Assembly (NCBI RefSeq): GCF_022179285.1
Contig: NZ_BPQO01000009.1
Span: 1 to 64,000 of the forward strand
Reading direction: 5' to 3'
Length of the DNA: 64,000 bases
Source of the DNA: Methylobacterium hispanicum
GTDB taxonomy: Bacteria > Pseudomonadota > Alphaproteobacteria > Rhizobiales > Beijerinckiaceae
The notes beneath the pieces were generated by a model. That model was given only the letters and a program-made list of their open reading frames with translations, did not search any database and had not been told where the DNA came from. The position numbers and the translations under genes are program-made. This document shows, piece by piece, positions 1-8,038 of the stretch (positions are counted from its first letter, which is position 1; the number at the start of each line of letters is the position of its first letter).

Positions 1-234
1 GACGGAGAGGCGGTGGTCGCCGAAGGAGGCGAGCAGGCTGTCGAGGGGGCGGGTGCGCAGGGCCTCGATGACGGCGGGGGTGATGTCGATGATCTCGTAG
101 CGGGCGAACAGACCGTCGGCGGTGGCCACCTCGGCGCCGGCCACCACCGCGCGCGAGGTCGGACCCGCCGCGGGCAGGATCGAGCAGCCCGACACCGCGA
201 GCGCGGCGCACAGGGCAAGGGGAGTAGCGCGCAT
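1..234 (-). CDS. polysaccharide export lipoprotein (Wza/BexD type), 3' part outside window
   Basis: The reverse strand reads open from an ATG at 234 to the window edge, giving 78 N-terminal residues. The protein begins with a short hydrophobic signal ending in a lipobox (V-S-G-C, Cys17), so it should be lipidated and sent to the outer membrane. The mature part then reads YEIIDITPAVIEAL, typical of the start of the Poly_export domain of outer-membrane polysaccharide secretins. The family forms the outer-membrane channel for capsule or exopolysaccharide export. The C-terminal SLBB repeats lie outside the window. The family call rests on a short stretch and is moderately sure. Confidence 0.7.
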   Translation of the reverse strand, partial: MRATPLALCAALAVSGCSILPAAGPTSRAVVAGAEVATADGLFARYEIIDITPAVIEALRTRPLDSLLASFGDHRLSV

Positions 235-461
235 CCAGGATCGCCTGACGGTTTCGCCGATTCCGCTGCCTAGCTCAATCCGGTGTTCCCGTCCGTAGCG
301 GGTCGGCCACACCGGTACGAAGACCCCGCGGGAGCGGCCTCCATCCCCGCTGCACACATCCGCGACCGCGCCGCAGCCCCCACGCCGACAGCGACCATCG
401 CATCCGGCCGGCTTCCCTCCGTCCGCCGCCGACCTATTCATTCCCAGCGGGAGGACGATCC

Positions 462-1016
462 GTGACCCTGGCAGACCCTGAAGCCGCCTGCGTGCGTCCG
501 TGCATCCTCGTGGTCATGGGCGTGTCGGGCTCGGGCAAGAGCACCGTCGCCGAGGCGGTCGCGCGGCGCCTCGGCTGGACGTTCGTGGACGGCGACGCCT
601 TCCACACGCGCGAGCACATCGCCAAGATGCATGCCGGCCACCCGCTCACCGACGCCGACCGCGCACCCTGGCTCGCCCGCATCGCGGCCTGGATCGGCGA
701 GCGGCTGGCGGCGGGGGAGCCGGGCGTCGTAGTCTGCTCGGCCCTGCGCCGCCGCTACCGCGAGGGGCTGGCCCTGGGGCGTCCCGAGGTGCGCTTCGTC
801 TACCTCGACGGCGACCGCGCGCTGATCGAGCGGCGGCTGGCGGAGCGTGCCGGCCACTTCATGCCGCCGGCCCTGCTCGACAGCCAGTTCGCCACCCTCG
901 AACCGCCGGATCCGGACGAGCGGCCAGTCGTCGTCGGCATCGAGGATCCGCCGGAGCGCATCGCCGAGCAGGTGGTCGCCGCGCTCGGGCGCGAGGCGGG
1001 AAGGGGCGAGCCATGA
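462..1016 (+). CDS. gntK: gluconokinase
   Basis: The 184-residue protein phosphorylates D-gluconate to 6-phosphogluconate in the cytoplasm, feeding the Entner-Doudoroff or pentose phosphate route. The Walker A loop GVSGSGKST lies near residues 20-28. It is followed by the family motif FVDGDAFHTREHIAKMHAGH, where E. coli enzymes have a similar GD-LHP/R-N--KM pattern, and by LTDADRAPWL. VVCSALRRRYRE is also conserved in GntK. The length fits the family (about 165-185). The stop codon overlaps the next gene's ATG by four bases (ATGA), so the two are probably co-translated. Confidence 0.92.
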   Translation: MTLADPEAACVRPCILVVMGVSGSGKSTVAEAVARRLGWTFVDGDAFHTREHIAKMHAGHPLTDADRAPWLARIAAWIGERLAAGEPGVVVCSALRRRYREGLALGRPEVRFVYLDGDRALIERRLAERAGHFMPPALLDSQFATLEPPDPDERPVVVGIEDPPERIAEQVVAALGREAGRGEP

Positions 1017-1855
1017 GCCCGCGTCGAAGCGCGGGCACGCGGCCGGACATCGCCCTGGTGATCTCGGACGTGGACGGAACCCTGGTGACGGACGACAAGC
1101 GATTGACGCCCGCCACCGTCGCGGCGGTGCGGCGCCTCGGGGCGGCGGGCATCGGCTTCACCCTGGCCTCGTCGCGCCCGCCCGTCGGGCTGCGCGGCCT
1201 CGTCCGCGACCTCGGCCTCGCCCTGCCGCTCGGCGCCTTCAACGGCGCCTGCGTGGTCGGCCCGGACCTCGCCGTGATCGAGGAGCACGCGATTCCCGAG
1301 GACGCCGCTCGGGAGGCCGCGCACCGGTTGACGGGGGCGGGGATCGACGTCTGGGTCTTCGCCGCGGGCGCGTGGTGGCTGCGCGACGCAGAGGGGCCCT
1401 ACACGGATCTCGAGCGCCGCACCCTGCAGGCGGAGCCGCGGGTGCGGGACGACCTCGCGCCCCTGCTCGGGCGGGCCCAGAAGATCGTCGGGGTGAGCCG
1501 CGACCACGCCCACCTCGCCGCCTGCGAGGCCGCCGTCGCGGAGGCGCTGGGGAAGCGGGCGAGCGTGCACCGCTCGCAGCCCTACTACCTCGACGTGACG
1601 CCGCCCGGGCAGGACAAGGGCGCCTTCGTCGCCTGGATGGGCCGGCATCTCGGCCTCGCGCCGGAGCGGATCGCGACCTTCGGCGACGCCGCCAACGACC
1701 GGGCGATGTTCGCGCGGAGCGGGCTCTCGGTCGCCATGGGCAACGCGGAGGATGCGGTGAAGGCGGCGGCCTCGGCCACGACCGATTCGAACGAATCGGA
1801 CGGTTTCGCCGGCGCGGTGGATCGCCTGATCCTGGCTGCGGCGCCGCGGCCGTAA
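1013..1855 (+). CDS. HAD-superfamily Cof-type hydrolase
   Basis: The 280-residue protein is a cytosolic phosphatase of the Cof/SPP branch of the HAD superfamily. Motif I reads SDVDGTLV with the nucleophile Asp near residue 19. A Lys (QDKGAF) and the motif IV pair (GDAANDRAMF) lie in the C-terminal third. The large cap domain between motifs I and IV is the type C2 cap of sugar-phosphate or cofactor phosphatases. The start ATG at 1013 overlaps the gntK stop, which suggests a role in hexonate or sugar-phosphate handling. The substrate cannot be read from sequence. Confidence 0.85.
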   Translation: MSPRRSAGTRPDIALVISDVDGTLVTDDKRLTPATVAAVRRLGAAGIGFTLASSRPPVGLRGLVRDLGLALPLGAFNGACVVGPDLAVIEEHAIPEDAAREAAHRLTGAGIDVWVFAAGAWWLRDAEGPYTDLERRTLQAEPRVRDDLAPLLGRAQKIVGVSRDHAHLAACEAAVAEALGKRASVHRSQPYYLDVTPPGQDKGAFVAWMGRHLGLAPERIATFGDAANDRAMFARSGLSVAMGNAEDAVKAAASATTDSNESDGFAGAVDRLILAAAPRP

Positions 1856-2030
1856 CCGGCGCGCAACAGAATCCGGGCATGATCGGGCGCGGCACGCGGC
1901 ACGTGCTGTGTCGCACGAGGCACAGGCCCGTCCGTCCGGACCGGCCGCCCACAGGCTGACGCGGCCGGGCCGCTTTCCGGCCTCATTTCGACCCGACCAC
2001 AGCTTGGCCAGAACAATTACCGGGTCTCGA

Positions 2031-2924
2031 ATGCATCGCCTCCTCCTCGCGACCGCCCTTGCGGCGGCGCCGGCCACGGCCTTCGCTCAGGGCGCGCGCG
2101 ACAACATCGACGCGCTGATCGAGCAGCAGGCCCGGGCGAACGGCGTTCCCGCGAGCTTCGTGCACGCGGTGGTCAAGCGGGAGAGCAACTACAACCCGAA
2201 CGCCCGGGGCGGCAGCGCGCTCGGGCTGATGCAGATCAAGCACGCCACCGCCAAGGGCCTGGGCTACCAGGGCGACGCGGCCGGCCTCTACGATCCCGAG
2301 ACCAACCTGCGCTACGGCGTCGCCTACTTGGCGGGCGCCTACAAGACCGCCAAGGGCAACCTCGCGCAGGCCTACACCTACTACAACCGCGGCTACTACT
2401 ACGCAGCCAAGCGCCAGGGCCTCGCCACGGAGGTCGCCAGCGTGATGGCCCCGGTGGCCGCCTCGGCCAGCGCCGTGGCGAGCCTGTTCACCGGCCCGCC
2501 GCCCGCCGCCGACCCCAGCCTCGCCGCGGCCGGCACGGCGCTGGCCTACGCGCCGACCCTGGCGGCCGCTTCCGTCCAGATCGCAAGCGTCGAGGTGCCG
2601 CTGCCGCCGCGCCGGCCCGCCGCCCTCGGGGGCGCGTCCGCGGACACCGTGCAGCTGGCCGCCCTCGACATCGCCGCCGCGCAGGCGGCGGCGCCTCCCC
2701 CCGCCGCGGCTCCGGTCACCGCCGGCCAGCCCCAGGGGACCGGCGCGGAACAGGCTCATGCCGAGAGCGTCGAGGTGCCGCTGCCGCCGCGTCGGCCCAG
2801 CCTTCAGGTGCTCGCCGCCGTGGCGGCTCCGGCACCCCGGCCAGCGGCCCTCGCCCGCAAGGCCGGCGCCCAGCCCATCCTGGAGGCCTCCGCCCTGCCG
2901 GCCCCGCAGGCCCCCGCCCAGTGA
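2031..2924 (+). CDS. lytic transglycosylase (SLT domain) with proline-rich C-terminal tail
   Basis: The 297-residue secreted protein has a signal peptide (MHRLLLATALAAAPATAFAQ) and a Slt-type catalytic domain over roughly residues 28-130. The catalytic Glu sits in KRESNYNPNA, followed by GLMQIKHATA and YYNRGYYYA. It should cleave peptidoglycan glycan strands in the periplasm to make 1,6-anhydro ends. The remaining 160 residues are low-complexity Ala/Pro sequence with two copies of SVEVPLPPRRP. An in-frame upstream start at 1908 would spoil the signal peptide, so ATG 2031 is preferred. Confidence 0.86.
   Translation: MHRLLLATALAAAPATAFAQGARDNIDALIEQQARANGVPASFVHAVVKRESNYNPNARGGSALGLMQIKHATAKGLGYQGDAAGLYDPETNLRYGVAYLAGAYKTAKGNLAQAYTYYNRGYYYAAKRQGLATEVASVMAPVAASASAVASLFTGPPPAADPSLAAAGTALAYAPTLAAASVQIASVEVPLPPRRPAALGGASADTVQLAALDIAAAQAAAPPPAAAPVTAGQPQGTGAEQAHAESVEVPLPPRRPSLQVLAAVAAPAPRPAALARKAGAQPILEASALPAPQAPAQ
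2586..2798 (+). repeat. two 33-nt direct repeats inside the transglycosylase gene
   Basis: Positions 2586-2618 and 2766-2798 are nearly identical at the DNA level, with one synonymous change, and encode SVEVPLPPRRP twice. They lie in the Ala/Pro-rich tail beyond the catalytic domain. Confidence 0.85.
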
Positions 2925-3298
2925 GGCGGCTCCGGTGGCCCACCCGGGACCGCGTCCAGGACCGCTTCCGGGGCCGACTATCCGCACCCAACAGGTCCCG
3001 CCCGGCTTGACCCCCGCGGCCCGGCACAACAGATAGGTGGCGGGCTTCGCTGCACCGCAGCGCGAGCGGCCCTGAACCACCGCAGGACGCGGCGGGGGGA
3101 GCGCCCGATCCGGGCGGGAGGCATCGGCTCTCACGGACACGCTGGGCCGCGAGGTTTTGGCGGATCCGTGCCCGGAGGGCATCGCCTGTGCAGCGGGACG
3201 GACCGGACGCGGACGGCAGGACAGGCGTGCCGCCGCACCGGGCGCAGGACGGCCCCTCGGGGCCGCTCCCTGCCTATGAAGGAAGGCGGACGGACGCC
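2925..3298. other. intergenic region without a recognisable gene
   Basis: This gap lies between two genes read in the same direction. A TTGACC hexamer at 3007-3012 could be a -35 element for the downstream regulator, but no convincing -10 follows and the leader would be long. I see no RNA gene or strong hairpin. Confidence 0.4.
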
Positions 3299-4186
3299 AT
3301 GAACGGCGTGGTGGAACAGGAATCTCTCTTTCTGGCCGATCTCGGTCGCCGGGTTCGCCACGCGCGGACGGTGCGCGGCCTGTCGCGCAAGACGCTGTCG
3401 CAGACCTCGGGCCTGTCCGAGCGCTACATCGCGCAGCTCGAGGGCGGCCAGGGCAACGTCTCGATCATCCTGCTGCGCCGGGTGGCCAACGCCATGGGCG
3501 TGCGCCTCGACGACCTGATCACCGGCACCGACGCGATCCCCGACTGGCCGGTCGTGCGCGACCTCGTGACCCGCGCGACGCCCGCTCAGATCGCGGCCGC
3601 CAAGGCCGTCCTCTCGGGCAACGCGCAGGGCGGGGGCGCCATGCGCCAGCGGGTCGCCCTGGTCGGCCTGCGCGGGGCCGGCAAGTCGACCCTCGGGCGT
3701 CTCACCGCGGAGCGCATCGGCTGGACCTTCATCGAGCTGAACGCCGAGATCGAGCGCGAGAACGCACTCTCGGTGCGCGAGATCTTCGCGATCTACGGGC
3801 AGGAGGGCTACCGACGCCTGGAGCAGGCGGCGCTGCGCCGCCTCACCGAGCATCCCGGCCCGATGATCCTGGCCACCAGCGGCGGCATCGTGGCCGAGCC
3901 GCTGACCTACGACCTGCTGCTGCAGAACTTCTACAGCATCTGGCTGCGGGCCAAGCCCGAGGAGCACATGCAGCGGGTGCGCGACCAGGGCCATCTCGCC
4001 ATGACGGGCGACCACGCCACCGCGATGCAGGAGCTGCGCGCGGTGCTGATGAGCCGCGAGCCGCTCTACGCCCGCTGCCAGGCGACGGTCGATACCTCCG
4101 ACATCCCGCTCGACACGATGGTCGAGCGGCTTACCGCCGCGATCGAGACCCGCTTCGGCCTCGGCGCGCGCGTCGCGAGCGTCTGA
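3299..4186 (+). CDS. HTH transcriptional regulator with shikimate-kinase-like sensor domain (BzdR/BoxR type)
   Basis: The 295-residue protein joins an XRE-type HTH (about residues 14-74, including SRKTLSQTSGLSERYIAQLE) to a shikimate-kinase-like domain (about 115-290) with P-loop GLRGAGKST. BzdR and BoxR, regulators of anaerobic and aerobic benzoate pathways, have this layout and sense aroyl-CoA. The kinase motifs are altered: the acidic shikimate-binding motif reads ELNAEIE, and the usual GGG turn is SGG. A sensing rather than catalytic role is therefore likely. No benzoate genes lie nearby. The downstream neighbour is cysE, about 300 bases away. The ligand is unknown. Confidence 0.82.
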   Translation: MNGVVEQESLFLADLGRRVRHARTVRGLSRKTLSQTSGLSERYIAQLEGGQGNVSIILLRRVANAMGVRLDDLITGTDAIPDWPVVRDLVTRATPAQIAAAKAVLSGNAQGGGAMRQRVALVGLRGAGKSTLGRLTAERIGWTFIELNAEIERENALSVREIFAIYGQEGYRRLEQAALRRLTEHPGPMILATSGGIVAEPLTYDLLLQNFYSIWLRAKPEEHMQRVRDQGHLAMTGDHATAMQELRAVLMSREPLYARCQATVDTSDIPLDTMVERLTAAIETRFGLGARVASV

Positions 4187-4418
4187 GCCCCGGATCCGCG
4201 GCCCCGGCGCGTGTCTGCCCGGCCGCTTCGTCACGGCGCGCTGCCCCGCGGGTCTTGATCGGGACAGAGGCCGCCCCCACGCTCCGCCGTACGGAACCCG
4301 AGCCTTCCGCATGGACTCGGGCCTGCGCAACCCTGATGCCGCAGGATCGGGACTTCGTGGACGGCTGTTATCGGGTAGAATCCTTCCCCGGCACGCGCTG
4401 AGGCGCGGCACGCCGGGA

Positions 4419-4456
4419 GGGACGCGCCGCCCGCTCCGGGCGCCCCGGCGCGTCCC
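4419..4456 (+). promoter_or_regulatory. stable hairpin in the cysE leader
   Basis: Positions 4419-4429 and 4446-4456 form a perfect 11-bp stem with a 16-nt loop, ending 26 bases before the cysE ATG. No T-run follows, so it is not an ordinary terminator. It could modulate cysE translation or mRNA stability. Function is inference only. Confidence 0.45.
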
Positions 4457-4482
4457 AGGAGACCGAGTTCGAGGAGAGAAGC

Positions 4483-5346
4483 ATGAGCGCAAGCCCCGCC
4501 GTCAGTCAGGTCGCCCACGGCCACGACGAGACGCTCGCGGTCTGCGATCCGGTCTGGTCCCGCCTGCGCTCCGAAGCCGAGGCCGTGCTCCGCGAAGAGC
4601 CGCAGCTCGCCTCCCTGATGGTCGCCAACATCCTCAACCACGAGACGCTGGAGGGGGCCGTCGCCCACCGGGTCGCCCACCGGCTCGGGCACCCGGCGCT
4701 ACCGGCCGAACTCATCGCGCACGGCTTCTTCGAGGCCCTGCGCGACGATCCAAGGATCGGCGAGGCCTTCCGGGCCGACATCGTGGCGGTGATGGATCGC
4801 GATCCCGCGACCTTCCGGGCGATCGAGCCGGTGCTCTACTTCAAGGGTTTCCACGCCATCCAGGCGCATCGCCTCGCGCACCATTACTGGACCGCCGGGC
4901 GGCGTGACCTCGCCCTCTACATGCAGAGCCGCTCGTCCGAGGTGTTCCAGTGCGACATCCACCCGGCGGCACGGATCGGGCGGGGCATCTTCCTCGACCA
5001 CGCCACCGGCGTCGTCGTGGGCTCGACCGCGGTGATCGAGGACGACGTCTCGATCCTGCACGCGGTGACGCTCGGCGGCACCGGCAAGCAGGGCGCCGAC
5101 CGACATCCCAAGATCCGCCGCGGCGTGATGATCGGCGCGGGCGCCAAGATCCTCGGCAACATCGAGGTGGGGGCCTGCGCGCGCGTGGCCGCGGGCTCCG
5201 TGGTGCTGCGCCCGGTGCCGCCGAACACCACGGTGGTGGGCGTTCCCGCCCGCGTGGTCGGCACGGCGGGCTGCGCCGAGCCGGCGCGGGCCATGGACCA
5301 GCTCGTGAGCATGGACCAGTTCATCCACATGGCCGAGGGCATCTGA
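4483..5346 (+). CDS. cysE: serine O-acetyltransferase
   Basis: The 287-residue enzyme makes O-acetylserine from serine and acetyl-CoA, the first step of cysteine synthesis. An N-terminal helical domain (EAVLREEPQLASLMVANILNH) precedes a left-handed beta-helix of hexapeptide repeats from about residue 150. These include DIHPAARIGRGIFLDHATG with the catalytic-site His, and the loop LGGTGKQGADRHPKI. A clear GAGGAG Shine-Dalgarno precedes the ATG. The length matches the alphaproteobacterial long form. The C-terminal MDQLVSMDQFIHM peptide is as expected for the tail that contacts cysteine synthase. Confidence 0.95.
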   Translation: MSASPAVSQVAHGHDETLAVCDPVWSRLRSEAEAVLREEPQLASLMVANILNHETLEGAVAHRVAHRLGHPALPAELIAHGFFEALRDDPRIGEAFRADIVAVMDRDPATFRAIEPVLYFKGFHAIQAHRLAHHYWTAGRRDLALYMQSRSSEVFQCDIHPAARIGRGIFLDHATGVVVGSTAVIEDDVSILHAVTLGGTGKQGADRHPKIRRGVMIGAGAKILGNIEVGACARVAAGSVVLRPVPPNTTVVGVPARVVGTAGCAEPARAMDQLVSMDQFIHMAEGI

Positions 5347-5434
5347 GGGCGCCCCTGCGCGGGTGCGGGCGCGCTTGCCGCCCGCGCCGCGGCATGGCAA
5401 GCCCGCGCCCCATAGCCAGAGGAGACGAGACAGC

Positions 5435-5644
5435 GTGACCAAGCCCGAGATCGCGAAGCTGCAGGACTACCTGCGCCGCAAGTTCGCGAACAACAACATC
5501 CGCATCGTCGCCATGAAGGCCGCCGACTCGGCGGAGGTGTATATCGGCGAGGAGTCGATCGGCGTGATCGCCGACGACAAGGAGGACGGCGACGACTCGT
5601 TCGTGTTCCGGATGCCGATCCTCGACATCGACCTTGAGGACTAG
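5435..5644 (+). CDS. DUF3126 family small protein
   Basis: The 69-residue protein starts at GTG 5435, chosen because AGAGGAG lies upstream at 5418-5424 and the conserved family start (TKPEIAKLQDYLRRKF) follows directly. The sequence is compact and acidic at the C-terminus, with no signal peptide, membrane segment or cysteine. DUF3126 is widespread in alphaproteobacteria, often behind cysE, but I know of no established function. It lies 88 bases after cysE and may share its transcript. Confidence 0.85.
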   Translation: MTKPEIAKLQDYLRRKFANNNIRIVAMKAADSAEVYIGEESIGVIADDKEDGDDSFVFRMPILDIDLED

Positions 5645-5653
5645 GCGTGCCTG

Positions 5654-5699
5654 TTGACGGGTTAACCCTAGCCCGGACAAACGCTTAACGTTCCGTAAA
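5654..5699 (+). promoter_or_regulatory. candidate promoter with a CtrA-like box
   Basis: A TTGACG hexamer (5654-5659) overlaps the palindrome GGGTTAACCC (5659-5668). Further on, TTAA (5685-5688) and TAAA (5696-5699) are exactly seven bases apart, one base off the CtrA consensus TTAA-N7-TTAA. The block lies 45-90 bases before the next gene. The match is suggestive only. Confidence 0.35.
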
Positions 5700-5744
5700 C
5701 GACCGGGTTAGAGTGCGCGCGATCCCGTAAAGGAGTCCGCGCGC

Positions 5745-6074
5745 ATGGTCGTCTCGCCCGCCGCCCTCGAATCGATCCGCACGCTCTGCGTCGGCCTCGC
5801 CCTCTCCGGCCTGCTCGCCAGCGCCTACGAGCTGCTCACCGCCCGCCGGGCGAGCTTCAGCCTGCTGGAGCGGGGCGGCGTGTCCGCCGCGGCGGCGCTG
5901 CCGATGCTGGCCTTCAGCGCGCCGTTCATCATCCTGCGCAACACCGTCCGGGGGCGGCGGATCGAGGGCAGGCCGATCCCCTTCGTGATGCTGGCCACCA
6001 TGATCGCCTGCAGCTGGAGCCTGCTCTCGGGAAGCCTCGCGCTGCGGTTGGCCGGTCTGATCGCGGGCGTCTGA
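5745..6074 (+). CDS. small integral membrane protein of unknown function
   Basis: The 109-residue protein has three likely membrane segments: about residues 10-26 (LCVGLALSGLLASAYEL), 47-64 (AAAALPMLAFSAPFIIL) and 83-106. A basic loop (RNTVRGRRIEGRP) lies between the second and third. ATG 5745 follows AAAGGAG at a good distance. I recognise no enzyme motif. Similar short proteins are conserved in methylobacteria and relatives as an uncharacterised family. The upstream AT-richer promoter holds a CtrA-like box, so cell-cycle control is possible. Confidence 0.7.
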   Translation: MVVSPAALESIRTLCVGLALSGLLASAYELLTARRASFSLLERGGVSAAAALPMLAFSAPFIILRNTVRGRRIEGRPIPFVMLATMIACSWSLLSGSLALRLAGLIAGV

Positions 6075-6080
6075 GCCCCG

Positions 6081-6110
6081 GGATCGCGAAGGTCTCCACC
6101 TTCGGGATCC
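6081..6110. terminator. bidirectional hairpin between convergent genes
   Basis: CGAAGGT (6087-6093) pairs with ACCTTCG (6098-6104) around a CTCC loop. The stem extends by five more pairs (GGATC/GATCC) after one mismatch. It sits exactly between two convergent stop codons, so it probably ends both transcripts. The same GGATCC-CGAAGG motif recurs at 11497-11638. Confidence 0.6.
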
Positions 6111-6116
6111 ACGACC

Positions 6117-6815
6117 TCAGCGGTTAGCCGTCACCGTCGGCGAAGCGCCGCCGTTGAGCGAGACCCAGCGCTCGCCGTCCTGCCCCTCGCGCTTGATGTA
6201 GGCGTAGCCGGTGCGGCGCCAGGACAGGACTGCGTTGGTCTTGTTGTCGAGGATGAAGTCGCCGCGGTCGGTGCGCACCATCAGCACCGCGTGGCCCTCG
6301 CCGATCTCGTCGATCACCACCGTCATGCGCAGCGCGCGCTTCGGCAGGCCGCGCTCCACCAGCATCCGGCGCTTCAGGAGCTGGTAGTCCTCGCAATCGC
6401 CAAAGCCGTCGTCCGGGTAGTCCCAGCGATCAACCACGCCCCAGTGGGCCTGGTCGGTGATCGGCTTGATGCGCCCGTTGACGCGGCGGTTCACGCTGGT
6501 CAGCGTCCGCCACAGGGCGGTATTGAGGGGTATCACCGCCGGCTCGCGCGTGTCGACGGCGCATTCCTCGGGCATCCGCGCGCACATCGCCGTCCAGGCC
6601 GCGACGGGGCGCACCTCGCCGCCGGTCTCGACCCCGAGGCCGTCCTCCGGCAGGGTGGGCCTGCTGCCGGCCTGGGTGGAGGCGCCCCCGAGCATCAGGA
6701 TCGTGCCGACGAGGCCGAAGCTGCAGGCCCGCCCCAGACGCCGGACGACGCTCCGGCGCGGTGCCGATAGAGCCAGCGCCGTCTCGGCCACATCCTGGAC
6801 AACCGCGTGCGCCAT
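6117..6815 (-). CDS. transglutaminase-like cysteine peptidase (BTLCP/LapG family), copy 1
   Basis: The 232-residue exported protein belongs to the bacterial transglutaminase-like cysteine proteinases (Peptidase C93, the LapG family). The triad is visible as Cys141 in FGDCEDYQLLK, His175 in GEGHAVL and Asp190 in FILDNKT. A hydrophobic segment near residues 31-50 is a probable signal peptide or anchor. LapG cleaves large surface adhesins when cyclic-di-GMP falls. ATG 6815 was chosen because an upstream start at 7028 only adds unrelated sequence; a start nearer the signal is possible. A paralogue lies at 7403-8038. Confidence 0.82.
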   Translation of the reverse strand: MAHAVVQDVAETALALSAPRRSVVRRLGRACSFGLVGTILMLGGASTQAGSRPTLPEDGLGVETGGEVRPVAAWTAMCARMPEECAVDTREPAVIPLNTALWRTLTSVNRRVNGRIKPITDQAHWGVVDRWDYPDDGFGDCEDYQLLKRRMLVERGLPKRALRMTVVIDEIGEGHAVLMVRTDRGDFILDNKTNAVLSWRRTGYAYIKREGQDGERWVSLNGGASPTVTANR

Positions 6816-7129
6816 GCCCGCCGCCCCCACCGCCCTCGTCGTTGCAATGAAGGTTGCATGACACCGGACGGCGCTCAACCCGAAAATGAAGGGCGAGTTA
6901 ACGCACCTGGCCGGACGGGGTTCCAAAAGTTTTTCGTGTTGCGCGTGCGCCGATCGGCGGCGTTGCAGCCATGCATCGTCGGCATGTGAGAGCCGCGCGT
7001 GTGCGGGAGCGCTTGATTCCGCGCCCATTTGCCGGCTTGAGACGATGCTCCGCGTCCGGGTGATTCGTCCGGACGAACCGACGATCTCGCAAGAACCCGG
7101 CCAACGTGCCTCAGGAACAGGACCCAGCG
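6816..7129. other. divergent intergenic region with an operator-like palindrome
   Basis: This gap separates a BTLCP gene and a divergent small gene. It is locally AT-richer (CAAAAGTTTTTCG near 6930) than the surroundings, as expected of promoters. A perfect 14-bp palindrome lies at 7064-7077. I see no gene or RNA. Confidence 0.5.
7064..7077. promoter_or_regulatory. 14-bp perfect palindrome, possible operator
   Basis: TTCGTCCGGACGAA is perfectly self-complementary and lies 52 bases before the ATG at 7130. The size fits a dimeric repressor half-site pair. No regulator is identified. Confidence 0.3.
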
Positions 7130-7399
7130 ATGCAGCCCGCCATCCAGCACGTGATCCGCGCGCTCGCCGAGGACGGGCGGGAGGGAGCGCAGGGGATCGC
7201 CGAGTACGCCGTGGAAACCTTCGCGGCGGCCTGCCCGACCGAGGGCGACCGGGCGCTCGCGCTCGATATCCTGCTGCGCGACCTCGCGAGCCTACGGGGC
7301 GTGGCGCCGCATCTGGCCGCCTTCGTCGGCCGGATCGAGGCCTACGTCATCCGCCTGAAGGCCGTGAAGCGGCCGCTCGTCGTGGCGGAGGCGGCCTGA
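7130..7399 (+). CDS. hypothetical small protein between two BTLCP genes
   Basis: The 89-residue protein is soluble and mostly helical by composition (AIQHVIRALAEDGREGAQGIAEYAVETFAAACP), with no signal peptide or recognised motif. ATG 7130 has AGGA about ten bases upstream. An in-frame GTG at 7106 is possible but has no Shine-Dalgarno. It is convergent with the second BTLCP gene, with stops only four bases apart, and diverges from the first. Function is unknown. Its position suggests insertion between duplicated protease genes. Confidence 0.6.
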   Translation: MQPAIQHVIRALAEDGREGAQGIAEYAVETFAAACPTEGDRALALDILLRDLASLRGVAPHLAAFVGRIEAYVIRLKAVKRPLVVAEAA

Positions 7400-7402
7400 T
7401 CC

Positions 7403-8038
7403 TCAGCGGTTGGCGGTCATCGCCGGGGAGGTGAGGCCGCCGAGCGAGACCCAGGCGGTGGCGTCCTGGCTCTCGCGCTTGACGAAGACGTAGCCGGTGC
7501 GGTGCCAGGGCAGGATCTGGCTGGTCTTGTTGTCGAGCACGAGGTCGCCGCGGTCGGTGATCAGGGTGAGCACGGCGTGGCCCTCGCCCTTCTCGTCGAT
7601 CACCACCGTCATGCGCATGGCGCGCTTGGGCAGGCCGGCGGCGGCCAGCAGGTGGCGCTTGAGCAGCTGGAAGTCCTCGCAGTCGCCGATGCCGTCCTCG
7701 GCCAGGTCCCAGCGGTCGGGCGTGCCGAGATGGTCCTGGTCGGTCATCGCCTGCACGCTCTTGTTCACGCGCTTGTTGACCGCGACGATCGTCGACCACA
7801 GCGCCGGCGTCAGGCTGATCCGCGCCGGCTCCGCGCGGTCCACCGCGCACTCCGCCGCGTAGGCCTGGCAGAACGTCACCCACGCCGCGATCGGCTTGGC
7901 CGCGCCGAGCGGGGTGGCGCCGGCCTCGATCGCCGGCAGGGGGAGGGCGGCCTCGGCGGCCCGCGCCGCGCCGCCGAGCAGACCGGCGCAGAGGCCGACC
8001 GCGACACCCAGCACCTTCAGAACCGACCCGCCGCGCAT
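7403..8038 (-). CDS. transglutaminase-like cysteine peptidase (BTLCP/LapG family), copy 2
   Basis: The 211-residue protein is a paralogue of the gene at 6117-6815. The two share IGDCEDFQLLKR-, LPKRAMRMTVVIDE- and GEGHAVL-type blocks. The triad is Cys120, His154 and Asp169. A clean signal peptide (VLKVLGVAVGLCAGLLGGAARA) suggests periplasmic export. ATG 8038 places this signal at the N-terminus; the longer start at 8110 does not. The two copies differ mainly before the catalytic domain, so they may act on different surface substrates. Confidence 0.85.
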   Translation of the reverse strand: MRGGSVLKVLGVAVGLCAGLLGGAARAAEAALPLPAIEAGATPLGAAKPIAAWVTFCQAYAAECAVDRAEPARISLTPALWSTIVAVNKRVNKSVQAMTDQDHLGTPDRWDLAEDGIGDCEDFQLLKRHLLAAAGLPKRAMRMTVVIDEKGEGHAVLTLITDRGDLVLDNKTSQILPWHRTGYVFVKRESQDATAWVSLGGLTSPAMTANR

